NCBI GenBank assembly: GCA_964035545.1
Contig: OZ037765.1
Location: 21,708,495-21,772,494, forward strand
Reading direction: 5' to 3'
Source: Bugula neritina
Taxonomy: Eukaryota > Bryozoa > Gymnolaemata > Cheilostomatida > Bugulidae
DNA: 64,000 nucleotides
How positions within the stretch are numbered: the first letter of the stretch is position 1; each line of letters begins with the position of its first letter. This document shows positions 62,901 to 64,000 of this stretch, in pieces. A program made the position numbers and the translations under genes. The notes beneath the pieces were generated by a model. It saw only the letters and a program-made list of their open reading frames with translations. It ran no database searches and had not been told where the DNA came from.

Positions 62901-63478
62901 GATTTAGGGTTGATGTGCTATCCAGAGAGTCTATTTATTTACTATAGAACTGCACCAGGATAAGTCGAGTGAACGAGTATATTTTACACACAATTATACA
63001 TTATAAAAACGATACATTATTTCCAAACAAGTTACACATCTAATCTATTTCACACTCTAGCTTCGACTGAGTTAGCAGCGGGAAACTACAATTGCTGCTA
63101 ACTATCAACTACGCTAATTGGTTATCCATTGTTCCGGGTCAATTGCGCGACCCTACATGTTGTGCTGCTGGTACTTCCACGAACCACCACACCGCCCCCA
63201 CCAGCAGAAAGCCATCTTTCTGATATATATATAAAAAAAACATTCATTGGTAACCGCATACATCAGTGGACAAAATAATACCTAATATACAGGAAGAGAC
63301 ATAATAATAGACGGAATCATTATAACGATCCGTTGCATACAATTGGCCAGCTGTAGATAGACGAGGAATACTAGCTAGCTGTGGTGTTAGACAGGGGATA
63401 ACCTGTTAAGCAGTCAACATTTACATGACATCTTGGCTTCTCCCAAGAGGCGGAGTTGGAGTACTCCGGGTAGTCTAA
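62901..63478. other. Transition to GC-richer terminal segment
   Basis: No gene is seen. From about 63110 the composition becomes visibly less AT-rich (CCGGGTCAATTGCGCGACC; CACCACACCGCCCCCACC). Confidence 0.5.
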
Positions 63479-64000
63479 CTAGAGTCCTTGTTGGGCACGC
63501 TGGTGCTTGGCTTGGCATGTACGCAGTTTCCGTTTCATACGGCATACGGATCCTTTTAGCTGGAAGAGTCCTGTTGTAGTGTTAAGTAGAACTGGTGCCA
63601 GCTGGGTGAACTCTTCTTGTAATCGTAGGAGGCGTTCTTCTACTGTGGCTAGGCGTACTGGGTCTGGGGACGGTGTCCGTCTGCGGCGCAAGGGTGGACT
63701 GGGGGACCTGGTTCGTCTCTTCGTCGGGGTAGGGGAGATCTCTCCTTCTTCTGGATATGTAGTTTCTTCGGGGGTGTATGTAATTTGAGGGCGGTCAGAC
63801 ACCAACGGGGATTATTGGCGGGCGTTGTCTAACACACGTTGGAACCCCGAGGACAGAACGGCTAATAGCATGGCCTTCTTCACCAGAGGTCGTATAAGTG
63901 TGAGGAACTCCGGGTATAGCTTAGCGTCGACCACGTAGTTTTCTCCAGGGAAACAGCCCGCCGCTCGGTGTCTGGTGACGGGGTAGGGATACACATCATT
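63479..64000 (-). pseudogene. Interrupted open frame of unknown origin running off the window edge
   Basis: One minus-strand frame is open from the window edge to a TAA near 63812-63814 (ending LDNARQ), and then again in the same frame to 63479. Neither part starts with ATG inside the window, so this is probably the 3' end of one longer ORF broken by a stop. The first part is hydrophobic and helical (FLTLIRPLVKKAMLLAVLSS). The second is Pro/Glu-rich, then Arg/Ser/Pro-rich (RTRSPSPPLRRRR), then a leucine-heptad helix (VEERLLRLQEEF), then a basic tail. GC content is much higher than in the other genes here. A basic, nucleic-acid-binding, Gag- or capsid-like mobile-element protein is possible. 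I cannot name a family. Confidence 0.4.

Noticed and set aside
63479-63805. Assignment of the Arg-Ser-Pro cluster to a specific virus core protein
   Set aside because: Arg/Ser/Pro-rich basic tails occur in many unrelated nucleic-acid-binding proteins. Nothing else in the frame supports a particular virus family.

Overview
The window is AT-rich nuclear DNA from an invertebrate animal. The evidence is spliced genes with short exons and GT-AG introns of about 0.1-4 kb, animal-specific families (BLTP3/UHRF1BP1-like, PRDM10-like), abundant simple repeats, and a young LINE, a tRNA-derived SINE, a hAT element and a large foldback element. A marine lophotrochozoan (mollusc-like) is a guess, not shown by the sequence. 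Exon boundaries below were derived by hand from splice sites and reading phase. In every gene called complete, the phases close exactly from start to stop.

Layout. (1) 1-10602, plus strand: the C-terminal part of a bridge-like lipid-transfer protein (BLTP3/UHRF1BP1 type). One intron holds an antisense, nearly complete two-ORF LINE flanked by a 10-bp duplication. (2) 11035-33906, minus strand: a tandem array of five small secreted proteins that look like animal members of the X325/BIM1-like copper-binding family (LPMO-related fold). Each has a signal peptide followed at once by His, then a Cys-Pro-Cys-Gly-Gly-type motif, a mid-chain His-containing segment and a C-terminal Tyr-Gln-Cys-x-Asp motif. 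All five genes have five exons with identical intron phases (1,2,0,0) and an exon 3 of exactly 64 bp. Two of the five have lost the mid-chain His. A SINE, a 3.7-kb palindromic transposon and several microsatellites lie between the genes. (3) 35131-40291, plus strand: a complete hormone-sensitive-lipase-type esterase with a 2-kb hAT element in intron 3. (4) 40478-45608, minus strand: complete signal peptide peptidase (HM13/SPP), tail-to-tail with the esterase. (5) 46753-48159, minus strand: an unrecognised Ser/Lys-rich 182-residue protein. (6) 51972-60042, minus strand: a PRDM10-like PR-domain zinc-finger protein. (7) 60043-64000: degenerate triplet repeats, then a GC-richer segment with an interrupted frame running off the edge, probably mobile-element or foreign in origin.

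The genes are not an operon-like functional unit. The item of most interest is the five-gene X325/BIM1-like cluster: one ancestral five-exon gene duplicated in tandem, with paralogues that keep or lose a predicted metal ligand.
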